From contig JADJZB010000004.1 in the NCBI GenBank assembly GCA_016719485.1, positions 442,001-506,000 on the forward strand: a DNA stretch of 64,000 nucleotides. The letters are read 5' to 3'. Under the pieces are notes generated by a model. The model was given only the letters and a program-made list of their open reading frames with translations, searched no databases and was not told the DNA's origin. Source of the DNA: Holophagales bacterium. Lineage in GTDB: Bacteria; Acidobacteriota; Thermoanaerobaculia; UBA5066. This document shows, piece after piece, positions 1 through 8,519 of the stretch (positions are counted from its first letter, which is position 1; every line of letters begins with the position of its first letter). A program made the position numbers and the translations under genes.

Positions 1-399
1 GAGCGCCGACGTCTTCGCCGGGTCGGCCTTGAGCGCCGAGACGACGTCGACCCAGTCGAGCGCGGAGAGGTGGTAGAAGTGGACGATGTGGTCGTGCATC
101 GCGTGCGCGCCCACGATCAGGTTCCGGATGTACTGCGCGTTCATCGGCACGTCGAGGTTCAGCGCGTTCTCGACCGTCCTCACCGACGCGATCGCGTGGA
201 CCGTCGTGCAGACGCCGCAGAACCGCTGCGTGAAGAGCCACGCGTCGCGCGGGTCGCGGCCCTTGAGGATCTCCTCGATCCCGCGGAACATCTGCCCCGA
301 GGACCAGGCGTTCTTCACGCGGCCGCCGTCCACCTCGACGTCGACGCGGAGGTGGCCCTCGATGCGGGTGACGGGATCGACGACGATTCGCTTCGACAT
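1..399 (-). CDS. hybC: [NiFe] hydrogenase large subunit, N-terminal part (HybC type)
   Basis: This is the first 133 codons of the catalytic large subunit, which binds the Ni-Fe(CN)2CO centre and splits or makes H2; the rest lies beyond the window. The N-terminus carries the family signature DPVTRIEGH at about residues 8-16. The L1 motif RFCGVC (Cys61 and Cys64), followed by TTVHA, supplies two of the four nickel ligands; the C-terminal pair is outside. The ATG at 399 lies 9 bases after the hybB stop with a G-rich Shine-Dalgarno tract, so it is the fourth gene of the hybO-A-B-C operon. The order small subunit, ferredoxin, NrfD-like membrane protein, large subunit matches periplasmic Hyd-2-type uptake hydrogenases. 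No target peptide is expected, because the large subunit travels with the Tat-bearing small subunit. Confidence 0.93.
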   Translation of the reverse strand, partial: MSKRIVVDPVTRIEGHLRVDVEVDGGRVKNAWSSGQMFRGIEEILKGRDPRDAWLFTQRFCGVCTTVHAIASVRTVENALNLDVPMNAQYIRNLIVGAHAMHDHIVHFYHLSALDWVDVVSALKADPAKTSAL

Positions 400-408
400 T
401 CGTGCCCC

Positions 409-1615
409 CTACGCGCGCGCCGTCCGCGCGGGCGCTTCCGCACCCGGCGCCGACAGGATCGGGAAGTACTTGACGATGACGACGTACAGGATGACCTCGA
501 GCGCCACGACCCCGAGGGTGACCATCAGCTCCGCGAAGCTCGGGAAGTAGGCGAAGCGCGAGCCCGGCCGGAAGGCGACGATGTAGGCGTCGAGCCGGTA
601 GACCGAGCCGGCCAGGATCATGACCATCGCGGCCCGGAAGAGGTTCCCCGCGTCGCTCCGCGCCTTCTGCGAGAGGAGCATGAAGGCCGGCGCGAGGAAG
701 AGGACCGTCTCGAGGAGGAACATCCCGGTGTAGAGGTCGAAGGTTCCGAGGAGTCCGAGCCGGCCCCTCAGGCCGAGGTCGACGAACCGGACGAGGGTGA
801 AGATCGCGAGGACCGGGACCATGACCCCGGCCAGGCTCGCCAGCATCGGCGTCTCCCTTCGCCGTCCGAGGACTCCGGCGGACAGCGCCGACTCGAAGAC
901 GACGACGGCGTAGCCCATGCCGAGGCAGGAGACGAGGAAGAGGAGCGGCAGGAGCGGGGTGTTCCAGAGCGGGTGCAGCTTCTGCCCCGTCAGGAGCATG
1001 ACGGTCCCGAGGGACGACTGGTGCATCGTCGGCAGGAGGAGGCCGAGGGCGATCAGCCACGGCATGGCCTTGTCGACGATCGGGGCCGCCTTCTCCGAGG
1101 TCCGCTTCAGGAACCCGGCCGGTCCCTGGCTCCACTTCTCCATGAACGCCGGCGAGAGCTCCAGCCAGAGGACCGCGACGTACGTCATGACGCAGAGCGC
1201 GACCTCGAAGAGCGCCGAGTCGAAGTTCCAGTGCGCGGGGAAGAGCGGGATCCGGTAGAGGAGCCACGGGCGCCCGACGTCGAAGTGGATCGCGATGGAC
1301 GCCATCGTGTACCCGAGCGCGCTCGTCAGGAGCGCCGGGCGGACGAGCGGGTGGTACGTCCCCTTGTTGAGGATGTAGACGAGGAGCGCCACCGCGTAGC
1401 CGCCGCAGCCGAGGGCCGTTCCCACCACGACGTCGAAGGCGATCCAGATCCCCCACGGATAGCCGTCGTTGAGGGCGGTGGAGGCGCCGAGGCCCGCCGC
1501 GAAGCGGTAGGCGAAGAAGAGGGCGCAGAACGCGAAGACGCCGACGAGGATCCCGGAACGGCCGGGTCCACAGCGGGCCTCCGACCGGCGCGTGGAGGTG
1601 GGCGTGGCGGCTCAT
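409..1615 (-). CDS. hybB: HybB/NrfD-type hydrogenase membrane subunit, apparent 1-base frameshift
   Basis: This is the integral membrane subunit (polysulfide reductase NrfD family, about ten helices) that links the periplasmic hydrogenase to the quinone pool. The main frame reads back from the stop at 409 through helices and the stretch YPWGIWIAFDVV to about position 1551. The expected start is the ATG at 1615, which overlaps the hybA stop as ATGA and encodes a His-rich MSRHAHLHAP opening. That start is one base out of register with the main frame. A CCC run (plus strand 1552-1554) would restore one reading frame of about 401 residues if it were CC. A GTG at 1428 would give a 339-residue product, but it lies inside the conserved region and would delete the first helix. 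It is either a real mutation or a sequencing/assembly error. The family assignment is firm; intactness is not. Confidence 0.85.
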
Positions 1616-2547
1616 TCCGCGCCTCCCGTCGGGTTGCCCGGCTCGCCGGATGTGGCCGCCTGCTTCTTCCGGTTCCGGAAGACGACGGCGCCGAGGACGG
1701 CGTAGAGAGCGACCGGCGCGACGAAGCCCTGGTAGATGCCGTGCTGGACCGTCTGCGCGACGTGCGGCACGGGGTCGGCCGAGAGGTCGGGAAGCCCGAG
1801 CTTCTCGAACGGGACGTGCGAGAGGTAGAGGCACTGCGTCCCGCCCCCCTCCGTCTCGCCGTAGACCTTGGGCGGGTCGCCCTTCTTCTGCCCCTTGTAC
1901 TTCTTCGGGCTCTCCGCGATCCGCCTCTTCGCCTCGGCGAGCAGGTCGGTGCGCTTCCCGTACACGACGGCGTGCCGGGGGCAGACCTCCGTACAGCCTG
2001 GCTGCCTTCCTTCCCTGAGCCGGTGATTGCAGAGCTCGCACTTGACGATCTTCGGGGCGAGCTTCTCCCACTCGAACTTCGGGATCTCGAAGGGGCAGAC
2101 CATCTGGCAGTAGCGGCATCCCGAGCAGAAGAACGAGTCGTAGGTGACGATCCCGAACTCGCGCTTCTGGAGGGCCCCGATCATGCAGGCCCCGACGCAG
2201 GCCGGGTCGACGCAGTGCAGGCACTGGGCCTTGAAGTAGGAGCGCTCGGGGGAATCGGGGTCCTTGTAGAGCTTGATGACGTTCTTCGTCTGCCCGTTGA
2301 GGTCGGACGGCATGTCCCAGAGGCCGCCGGAGAGCCGCGTGTCGGGCTTCTTGTCGTTCGCCTCGCGGCAGGCGACGACGCAGGTCTTGCAGCCGATGCA
2401 GAGGGTCGTGTCGTAGAGGAGCCCGACGGCGTCGGGGGGCGCGACCTTCGCCACCCGGCCGTGAGCGGGGAGGGAGATCCCGGTGGCCGCGACGGCGCCC
2501 GTTGCCGCCACGCCCTTCAGGACGGTTCGGCGGTCGACGGCGGACAT
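1612..2547 (-). CDS. hybA: HybA-type periplasmic four-cluster ferredoxin subunit
   Basis: This 311-residue electron-transfer subunit carries electrons between the hydrogenase small subunit and the membrane subunit. It opens with a Tat signal, RRTVLK at residues 6-11, followed by a hydrophobic stretch. Four cysteine motifs for [4Fe-4S] clusters follow: CIGCKTCVVAC, CLHCVDPACVGAC, CSGCRYCQMVC, and a CELC...CTEVC pair separated by a long loop. A C-terminal helix (GFVAPVALYAVLGAVVF) ending in RNRKK should anchor it in the membrane. I chose the ATG at 2547 because the Tat motif follows at once and GGAAGG lies upstream; longer upstream extensions in this frame only shadow hybO. It starts 2 bases after the hybO stop and overlaps hybB by 4 bases, so translation is probably coupled. 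Confidence 0.93.
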   Translation of the reverse strand: MSAVDRRTVLKGVAATGAVAATGISLPAHGRVAKVAPPDAVGLLYDTTLCIGCKTCVVACREANDKKPDTRLSGGLWDMPSDLNGQTKNVIKLYKDPDSPERSYFKAQCLHCVDPACVGACMIGALQKREFGIVTYDSFFCSGCRYCQMVCPFEIPKFEWEKLAPKIVKCELCNHRLREGRQPGCTEVCPRHAVVYGKRTDLLAEAKRRIAESPKKYKGQKKGDPPKVYGETEGGGTQCLYLSHVPFEKLGLPDLSADPVPHVAQTVQHGIYQGFVAPVALYAVLGAVVFRNRKKQAATSGEPGNPTGGAE

Positions 2548-2549
2548 GG

Positions 2550-3692
2550 TCAGCCTTCCCCTTCCGGATCCCCGGGCCCGCCGCTGGCAGGCGGCTCGGC
2601 GCCCATCTTTCTGCTCGCCATGAACCCGGCGGCCACTCCCGCCCCGACGAGTGCCCCGGCGACGCCCGTGGCGACCGGGCTGATGCCCCCCTGCCGCGCC
2701 GCGATCGGGGGATAGGTGTCGGGCGGTGTCGGCCGCTCGATGTCGACCGTCGAATGGAGCGGCGCGCGGAACGCGAGCGACTTCTCGGTGCAGCCGAAGC
2801 AGGGATGTCCGAGGCCGATCGGCCACGCGTCGACGACCTCACCGAAGTGCTGGACGGAGCAGTTCGCGTGCGTCGCCGGACCCTTGCAGCCCGTCTTGTA
2901 GAGGCACCACCCCTCGCGGTGTCCCGCGTCGCCGAAGACTTCCACGAAGCGGCCGGCGTCGAAGTGGGCGCGGCGCGGGCAGTGCTCGTGGATCGTCCGG
3001 CCGTAGGCGAACTTCGGGCGGCCCTGGTCGTCGAGCGCCGGGAGCGTTCCGAAGGTCGCGAACTGGAGGACGACGCCGAGGAGGTTGTACGGGTTCGCCG
3101 GGCAGCCCGGGATCGTGACGACCGTCTTTCCCTTCAGCACCTCGGGAGCGCCCGTCGCTCCGGTCGGGTTCGGGTCGGCGGACGGAATTCCGCCCCACGA
3201 CGCGCACGAGCCGATCGCGATGATCGCCCCTGCCTTCGCAGCGACGGTGTTCGCGAGCTCCAGGGCCGTCCTCCCGCCGATCTTGCAATAGATGCCGTCG
3301 TCCTTCAGCGGGATCGCCCCCTCGATGACGAGGACGTACTTCCCCTCGTGCGCCTTCATGGCGTCCTCGAGGCACTTCTCGGCCTGGTGCCCCGCGCCGG
3401 CCAGGAGCGTCTCGTGGTAGTCGAGGGAGACGAGGTCCAGGATCAGGGTGGACAGCGCCGGATGCGACGTGCGCAGGAGAGACTCCGTGCACCCCGTGCA
3501 CTCCTGGAAGTGGAGCCAGATGACCGACGGCTTCAGCTTCTTCGCGACGGCCGCTTCCGCCATCTGCTCGGCGGCCGTGAAGGGAATGCCGACGGCCACG
3601 GCGGCGGCCGTCACGACCTTGACGAAGTCCCGGCGGTCGATTCCCTCCAGCTCCCAGGGCAGCGGATCACGATGGTGCGTAACGGCTGTCAT
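2550..3692 (-). CDS. hybO: [NiFe] hydrogenase small subunit, Tat-exported (HybO type)
   Basis: This 380-residue protein holds the proximal, medial and distal iron-sulfur clusters of the hydrogenase. The Tat motif DRRDFVK lies at residues 19-25 and is followed by a hydrophobic segment. ECTGCTES (Cys65, Cys68) starts the proximal cluster, and later cysteines occur in GSCASWGG, IPGCPANP, HCPRR, TGCKGP and HPCFGC. A C-terminal hydrophobic helix (about residues 345-365) should anchor the complex to the periplasmic face. The ATG at 3692 has AAGGGGGT about 8 bases upstream and is preferred over a TTG at 3722 in the same frame. It is the first gene of the operon, and the promoter should lie in the 311-base gap before the divergent oxidoreductase gene. 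Confidence 0.94.
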   Translation of the reverse strand: MTAVTHHRDPLPWELEGIDRRDFVKVVTAAAVAVGIPFTAAEQMAEAAVAKKLKPSVIWLHFQECTGCTESLLRTSHPALSTLILDLVSLDYHETLLAGAGHQAEKCLEDAMKAHEGKYVLVIEGAIPLKDDGIYCKIGGRTALELANTVAAKAGAIIAIGSCASWGGIPSADPNPTGATGAPEVLKGKTVVTIPGCPANPYNLLGVVLQFATFGTLPALDDQGRPKFAYGRTIHEHCPRRAHFDAGRFVEVFGDAGHREGWCLYKTGCKGPATHANCSVQHFGEVVDAWPIGLGHPCFGCTEKSLAFRAPLHSTVDIERPTPPDTYPPIAARQGGISPVATGVAGALVGAGVAAGFMASRKMGAEPPASGGPGDPEGEG

Positions 3693-4003
3693 CTCCGACC
3701 CCCTTCTGCGCGAATACGGCAAGCCCTGCGGCGCATCTGCGCGTTAACGCGACGAGCCCCCCCGATACCGTCCCTTTGTGGGTTGAATTTGGTCAGGCGT
3801 CGCCCCTCTCGCCATGGATCAGGCTCATCAATTCCGGAGAGGTCGCAGGCGAATACTGATGCAGCTCAATCAGTTAGAGGCGACGACATCTCAGGATCGC
3901 CTCGCCGGCCCCGTCCGGAGCGCCACCGAAGTGTCGTGACGTTGGCCGATGCGGAACAGCAGAGGCGGTTCCGCAGCCCCTTTCGCGCCGTACCATCCAC
4001 CTC
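3693..4003. promoter_or_regulatory. Divergent intergenic region with a candidate operator
   Basis: This 311-base gap separates hybO (minus) from the molybdopterin oxidoreductase (plus), so it should carry both promoters. It is less GC-rich than the genes around 3775-3880. The clearest structure is an inverted repeat, ACTGAT (3855-3860) and ATCAGT (3869-3874), with an 8-base spacer. Eight of ten base pairs of the full 20-base site are symmetric. Related half-sites (ATCAGG, CATCAA) occur at 3817-3832. The spacing does not match the FNR/CRP consensus, so the binding protein is unknown. I see no convincing -35/-10 or -24/-12 promoter. No convincing gene is present; open frames here are short shadows. 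Confidence 0.35.
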
Positions 4004-5956
4004 ATGCCGACCGAGACGCTGCGCACCGTCTGCAACCGCGACTGTCCCGACGCCTGCGGGCTGATCGCCACCGTCGAGGACGGCCGGCTCGTGAGGCTCG
4101 GGGGTGACCCCGGCCACCCGGTCACGAAGGGCTTCCTCTGCGCGCGCACCTCGCAGTTCCCCGCACGGCAGAACTCCCCGGACCGGCTGACGACGCCGCT
4201 CCTGCGCGACGGCTCCGGGTTCCGCCCGGTCTCGTGGGGGGAGGCGCTCTGCTTCGCCGCCGACCGCCTTCTCGCGATCCGCGCCGAATCGGGCCCCGCC
4301 GCGATCCTCCACTACCGCTCCGGGGGTTCTCTCGGCCTCGTCAAGAGCGTCGTCGACTACTTCTTCGAGCTCCTCGGACCGGTCACCGTCAAGCGCGGCG
4401 ACATCTGCTCCGGTGCGGGCGACGCCGCGCAGGAGACCGATTTCGGCGACGAGGAGTCGCACGACCTCTTCGACCTCCGAAGCTCGAAGGGGATCCTCCT
4501 GTGGGGCAAGAACCCGTTCGTCTCGAGCGTTCATCTCCTCCCGCTCCTCAAGGAGGCGAAGGCGCGGGGCGCACGGCTCGTCCTCATCGACCCGATCCGC
4601 CACAAGACCGCCGCCCTGGCCGACGACACTCTCGCGCCCCGCCCGGGCGGCGACCTCTCGCTCGCCCTCGGCGTGGCCGCACTCCTCTTCGAGACGGGCC
4701 GTGTGGTCGAAGGAGCGGCCTCCTTCTGCGAGGGGTTCGACGCGTTCCGGACCTTGGCGCTCTCGAACTCTCCCGCCGGCTGGGCGGACGACGCCGGGGT
4801 CCCACCCCGGGCCCTCGAGCTCCTCGCGGCGACTCTCTGCGAGCGCCCGTGCAACATCCAGGTCGGCTGGGGAATGGGCCGAAGGACGAACGGCTCGTCC
4901 ATCGTCCGCGCCCTCGACGCCCTCGGGGCGCTGACGGGGAACCTCGGGATTGCGGGCGGCGGCGTCAGCTTCTACTTCAAGAGGCGCGGCGCCTTCGACA
5001 CGTCGTTCCTGACGAAGGCCTGGCCACGGACGCTCTCCGAGCCGCTCCTCGGGATGGAGATCCTCGGGGCGACCGATCCGCCGGTCCGGGCCGTCTGGGT
5101 GACCGCCGGAAACCCCGTCGCGATGCTCCCCGACTCGGCCACCGTCGCGCGGGCCCTCGAGACGCGGGAGCTCGTCGTCGTCGTCGATTCTTTCCTGACC
5201 GACACCGCCCGGCGGGCGCACCTCGTCCTTCCGACGACGACGCTCGTCGAGGACGACGACCTGATCGGTGCGTACGGCCACCACTGGCTCGGCGCGTCGG
5301 TCCCCGTCGTCGCCCCGCCACCGGAGGTGAAGGGCGATCTCGAGATCGTCCAGCTCCTCGCAGCGGAGATCGACCGTCGCACCGGCGCCCGCAACGACGG
5401 CGGCAACGCCATCGCCCCGAGAATCTCGGGATGCGCCAGGGAGTGGAAGCGGCGACTCCTCCGGAGGATCGAACCGATGGGCGTCACGGTCGAGCGGCTG
5501 GAGAGGGAGTCGGTGAGGAACCCCCTCGCCGGAAACCTCCTCTTCGAAGGCTCGAAGTTCCCGACGCCGAGCGGGAAGATGCGGCTCCTCACCACCGTTC
5601 CCCCGCCGCCGGAGGACGAGCCGGGCTATCCCCTCTGGCTCTTTTCCAACTCGACCGAGCGCGCCCAGAGCTCGCAGTGGGCCGGTCCCGCTCCCACCGT
5701 CGTCGAGGCCACCTGCCACCCCGACGCCGTGCCCGGCCTCGCCGACGGCGCGGAGGTCCTCGTCGAGAGCGCGATCGGGAGCCTTCGGGCCCGGCTGAAG
5801 CTCGACGCGCTCCAGCGGCGGGACGTCGTCCTCGTACCGAAGGGGGGACACTTCGACGCCGGCACGTGCGCCAACGCCCTCGTGAAAGCCCGCCTCACGG
5901 ACGCGGGCGAAGGCGCGGCGTACCTCGACTGCCGCGTGAGGATCCGGCCGGCATGA
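4004..5956 (+). CDS. Molybdopterin oxidoreductase, cytoplasmic
   Basis: This 650-residue member of the DMSO reductase/formate dehydrogenase superfamily should bind bis-MGD molybdenum (or tungsten) and one [4Fe-4S] cluster. The cluster ligands are Cys10, Cys14, Cys18 and Cys46 (CNRDCPDAC, then FLCAR). The catalytic domain fills roughly residues 60-480, and a dinucleotide-binding C-terminal domain starts near 540 (QWAGPAPT). Cys135, in GDICSGAGD, lies where superfamily enzymes place the metal ligand, but I cannot confirm that by eye. There is no Tat or Sec signal, so it acts in the cytoplasm. The substrate is unknown; formate, nicotinate-like or other small molecules are possible. It is divergent from the hydrogenase operon and overlaps the Nudix gene by 4 bases. 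Confidence 0.85.
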   Translation: MPTETLRTVCNRDCPDACGLIATVEDGRLVRLGGDPGHPVTKGFLCARTSQFPARQNSPDRLTTPLLRDGSGFRPVSWGEALCFAADRLLAIRAESGPAAILHYRSGGSLGLVKSVVDYFFELLGPVTVKRGDICSGAGDAAQETDFGDEESHDLFDLRSSKGILLWGKNPFVSSVHLLPLLKEAKARGARLVLIDPIRHKTAALADDTLAPRPGGDLSLALGVAALLFETGRVVEGAASFCEGFDAFRTLALSNSPAGWADDAGVPPRALELLAATLCERPCNIQVGWGMGRRTNGSSIVRALDALGALTGNLGIAGGGVSFYFKRRGAFDTSFLTKAWPRTLSEPLLGMEILGATDPPVRAVWVTAGNPVAMLPDSATVARALETRELVVVVDSFLTDTARRAHLVLPTTTLVEDDDLIGAYGHHWLGASVPVVAPPPEVKGDLEIVQLLAAEIDRRTGARNDGGNAIAPRISGCAREWKRRLLRRIEPMGVTVERLERESVRNPLAGNLLFEGSKFPTPSGKMRLLTTVPPPPEDEPGYPLWLFSNSTERAQSSQWAGPAPTVVEATCHPDAVPGLADGAEVLVESAIGSLRARLKLDALQRRDVVLVPKGGHFDAGTCANALVKARLTDAGEGAAYLDCRVRIRPA

Positions 5957-6552
5957 ACAGCGACCACAGGCGAGTGGCTCTCGATCCGCAGCGCGCCGCC
6001 CTCCGCGCCGCCCTTCTCGCCCACGTCGGCGCCGACGCGGCCGAAGAACACGACCGCGAGGCGATGCTCGCCCTCGTCGAGAGCGAGCCTTCCTGCTTCG
6101 CCCGCACGACGTTCGCCCCCGGCCACTTCACCGGCAGCGTCTTCGTCTTCTCGGCGGACTCCGGTCACGTCCTCCTCCACCACCACCGGCGCCTCGACAG
6201 GTGGCTCCAGATGGGCGGCCACGACGAGGGCGAGTCCGACCCGGCCGCCACCGCGCTCCGGGAAGGCCAGGAGGAGTCGGGCCTGACGGACCTCGTCCTC
6301 CTCTCCGCGGCGATCCTGGACCTCGACGTCCACCCGATCCCTCCCTCTCCTGCACGCGGCGAGCCGGGCCACTCGCACTTCGACGTCCGCTACGCCGCCG
6401 TCACGCACACGGCGGGCGCCGCCCGCGCCGACGAGGCCGAGTCTCTCGGCCTCGCGTGGCTCCCGCTGGAGGAGGCCGCCCGGAGAATGGAAGAGCCGGG
6501 CGCCCGTCGCGCTCTCGCGAAAGCCGCCCGGCTCCTCGGGACCTCGTTCTGA
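5953..6552 (+). CDS. Nudix hydrolase
   Basis: This 199-residue protein should hydrolyse a nucleoside diphosphate linked to another group. The Nudix box is recognisable at about residues 92-115 (GGHDEGES...REGQEESGL). The catalytic REGQEE helix is intact, but the first conserved Glu of the box is Ser, or is shifted by one residue. The ATG at 5953 overlaps the upstream stop (ATGA), so it is coupled to the molybdopterin oxidoreductase. An N-terminal extension of about 55 residues precedes the fold. The substrate cannot be read from the sequence. The gene ends 11 bases before a convergent acyl-CoA synthetase. Confidence 0.88.
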   Translation: MNSDHRRVALDPQRAALRAALLAHVGADAAEEHDREAMLALVESEPSCFARTTFAPGHFTGSVFVFSADSGHVLLHHHRRLDRWLQMGGHDEGESDPAATALREGQEESGLTDLVLLSAAILDLDVHPIPPSPARGEPGHSHFDVRYAAVTHTAGAARADEAESLGLAWLPLEEAARRMEEPGARRALAKAARLLGTSF

Positions 6553-6563
6553 CCCTGGCAGGC

Positions 6564-8408
6564 CTACATCATCTTGTCCATCGACTTGTCGACGGCCGCG
6601 TCCATCATCTCGGCTTTCTCGTAGAGGCCGTCGATCATGTTCCTGTACTTGTCGGCGACGACGCGCCGCTTCACCTTGAGGGTCGGGGTCAGCTCGCCCC
6701 CCTCGATCGAGAAGTCTTCCGTCAGGAAGGCGAAGTCCCTGATCCTCTTCTCCGAGGGCTCGTCCCCGTTGACGATCTCGATCGCCTGCCGGAACAGCGC
6801 CCTCACCTTCGGGTTGCGGATCAGGTCGGTCGGGTTCTTGAACTCGACGCCGTTCGCCGAGGCCCAGCCCTCGAGACGCTCGAAGTTCGGGACGATCAGG
6901 GCCGACAGGAACTTGCGCTTGTCGCCGATGAGGACGACGTTCGCGATGTAGCGGATGTGCTTCAGAGCCTCCTCGATCGGCGCCGGGGCGATGTTCTTCC
7001 CATAGGCGTTGATGATGAGCTCCTTCTTCCGGTCGGTGATCGTCAGGAACCCTTCGCGGTCGACGACACCCACGTCACCCGTCTGGAACCACCCCTCCGC
7101 GTCGAAGACCTTCTTCGTCTCCTCCGGCTTGTTCCAGTAGCCGCGCATGATGTTCGGCCCCTTGGCCAGGACCTCGCCGTCCTCGCTGATCCGGATCGTC
7201 ACCCCTGCGATCGCCTTCCCCACCGACCCGAGCTTCCAGGCGTCCGGCCGGTTGCAGGTCAGGACGGGGCTCGTCTCCGTGAGCCCGTAGCCCTCGTACA
7301 CCTCGACGCCGGCGCCCCAGAAGAACTCCGCGACCTCCTTGGAGAGGGGCGCGCCTCCCGACATGCAGAACTGGAATCGTCCGCCGAGACGGGCGCGGAT
7401 CTTCGAGAAGACGAGCCGGTCGGCCAGCTTGTACTTCAGTGCCAGCACGGCGGGGACCGGCCTCTTCTTCTCCACCAGCCCCAGCCTTTCCTTCCCCACC
7501 TTCACCGCCCAGTGGAAGATCTTCTGCTTCGTCGGCGACTGGCTCTCGAGATTCTGGAAGATGCGGGCGTGGATCTTGTCGTAGACCCTCGGCACCGAGG
7601 CGAAGGTGTGCGGCTTCACCTCGCCGAAGTTGTCCGCGAGCTTCTCGATCGATTCCGCGTAGGTGATCGTCGCGGCCCGTGAGAAGAGGACGTAGTCGAT
7701 CATCCGCTCGAAGACGTGGGCGAGCGGGAGGAACGACAGGGCCACGGTCCCGGGGTTCACGTCGAAAAACGTCGAGGAGGTCGAGACGTTCGAGACGAGA
7801 TTCCCGTGCGAGAGGACTCCCCCCTTCGGCTCACCCGTCGTGCCCGACGTGTAGATGATCGTGGCGTGCGCTTCGGGGTTCACGTGCGCGACCCTCTCGT
7901 CCCAGGCACCGGGCTTCTGCTTCAGCGCCTCCTCGCCCCGCTTGACGACGCTTTCGAAGGAGAGGACGCCGTCGGCGTTCGGGACCTTCCCCTCGACGAG
8001 GACGACGTAGGCCAGGGCCGGGCAGCGGCTCCGCACCTCCATCACCTTCGCGAGCTCCTTCTCGTTCGAGACGACGATGACCTTGGCGGAGCAGTCGCGC
8101 AGGATGTACTCGACCTGCGGCGCCAGGTACGTCGTGTAGATCGGCACCGTGATGCCGCCAATGCCGAGCGTGGCGAAGTCGGTCATCGGCCACTCGGGCC
8201 GGTTCTCCGAGAGGATCGCGACCCGGTCGTCGTTGTCGAGGCCGAGGGTCGTCAGGCCGATCCCGAACGCGCGGGTCTTCCGGCCGAACTCCGCAGCCGG
8301 AACCGGCGTCCAGATGCCGTTCACCTTCGAAACGAGGAGGTCGGGCTTCCCGCTCCGGGCCGAGAACTGGAAGTAGTCGAGGAGAGTCCGGGCCGGCAAG
8401 GCGTCCAT
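6564..8408 (-). CDS. Long-chain fatty acid-CoA ligase (AMP-forming)
   Basis: This 614-residue acyl-adenylate synthetase activates fatty acids with ATP and CoA for degradation or lipid synthesis. The phosphate-binding motif YTSGTTGEPKGG lies near residue 190, the A5 motif GYGLTETSP near 372 and the hinge TGDVGVVDREG near 442. DRKKELIINAYGKNIAP follows. The length and the FAA1-like C-terminal region place it with the long-chain (COG1022-type) branch. The ATG at 8408 has GGAGGA nine bases upstream, which decides the start over a GTG at 8432. It follows serA on the same strand, but a hairpin lies between them, so it may have its own promoter. Confidence 0.93.
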   Translation of the reverse strand: MDALPARTLLDYFQFSARSGKPDLLVSKVNGIWTPVPAAEFGRKTRAFGIGLTTLGLDNDDRVAILSENRPEWPMTDFATLGIGGITVPIYTTYLAPQVEYILRDCSAKVIVVSNEKELAKVMEVRSRCPALAYVVLVEGKVPNADGVLSFESVVKRGEEALKQKPGAWDERVAHVNPEAHATIIYTSGTTGEPKGGVLSHGNLVSNVSTSSTFFDVNPGTVALSFLPLAHVFERMIDYVLFSRAATITYAESIEKLADNFGEVKPHTFASVPRVYDKIHARIFQNLESQSPTKQKIFHWAVKVGKERLGLVEKKRPVPAVLALKYKLADRLVFSKIRARLGGRFQFCMSGGAPLSKEVAEFFWGAGVEVYEGYGLTETSPVLTCNRPDAWKLGSVGKAIAGVTIRISEDGEVLAKGPNIMRGYWNKPEETKKVFDAEGWFQTGDVGVVDREGFLTITDRKKELIINAYGKNIAPAPIEEALKHIRYIANVVLIGDKRKFLSALIVPNFERLEGWASANGVEFKNPTDLIRNPKVRALFRQAIEIVNGDEPSEKRIRDFAFLTEDFSIEGGELTPTLKVKRRVVADKYRNMIDGLYEKAEMMDAAVDKSMDKMM

Positions 8409-8459
8409 AGTGTGCGTTCCTCCGCACACCAATTATGAGCACTTCCCGCAAGAAGGGGA

Positions 8460-8486
8460 GCCTGCGCGTAAACGCGCCGCGCAGGC
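8460..8486 (-). terminator. Hairpin downstream of serA
   Basis: A perfect 9-base inverted repeat (GCCTGCGCG, 8460-8468, and CGCGCAGGC, 8478-8486) with a 9-base loop lies 34-60 bases after the serA stop and before the acyl-CoA synthetase Shine-Dalgarno. There is no T-run, so it may be a weak or factor-assisted terminator, or a processing site. Confidence 0.4.
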
Positions 8487-8519
8487 GCGGCCCGGCAGCC
8501 CAGCGAGCGACCGCGGCCT

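Noticed and set aside
409..1428. HybB starting at GTG 1428
   Set aside because: That codon lies inside the conserved region; the upstream coding of the first helix and the ATGA overlap at 1615 show that the gene begins earlier, with a frameshift between.
70..2715. Long plus-strand open frame of 881 codons over the hydrogenase operon
   Set aside because: It is antisense to four recognisable genes, its translation is Arg/Glu/Asp-rich low-complexity typical of GC-rich shadow frames, and it has no domain.
3866..5851. Minus-strand frame of 661 codons opposite the molybdopterin oxidoreductase
   Set aside because: Shadow of the real gene with compositionally biased translation and no motif.
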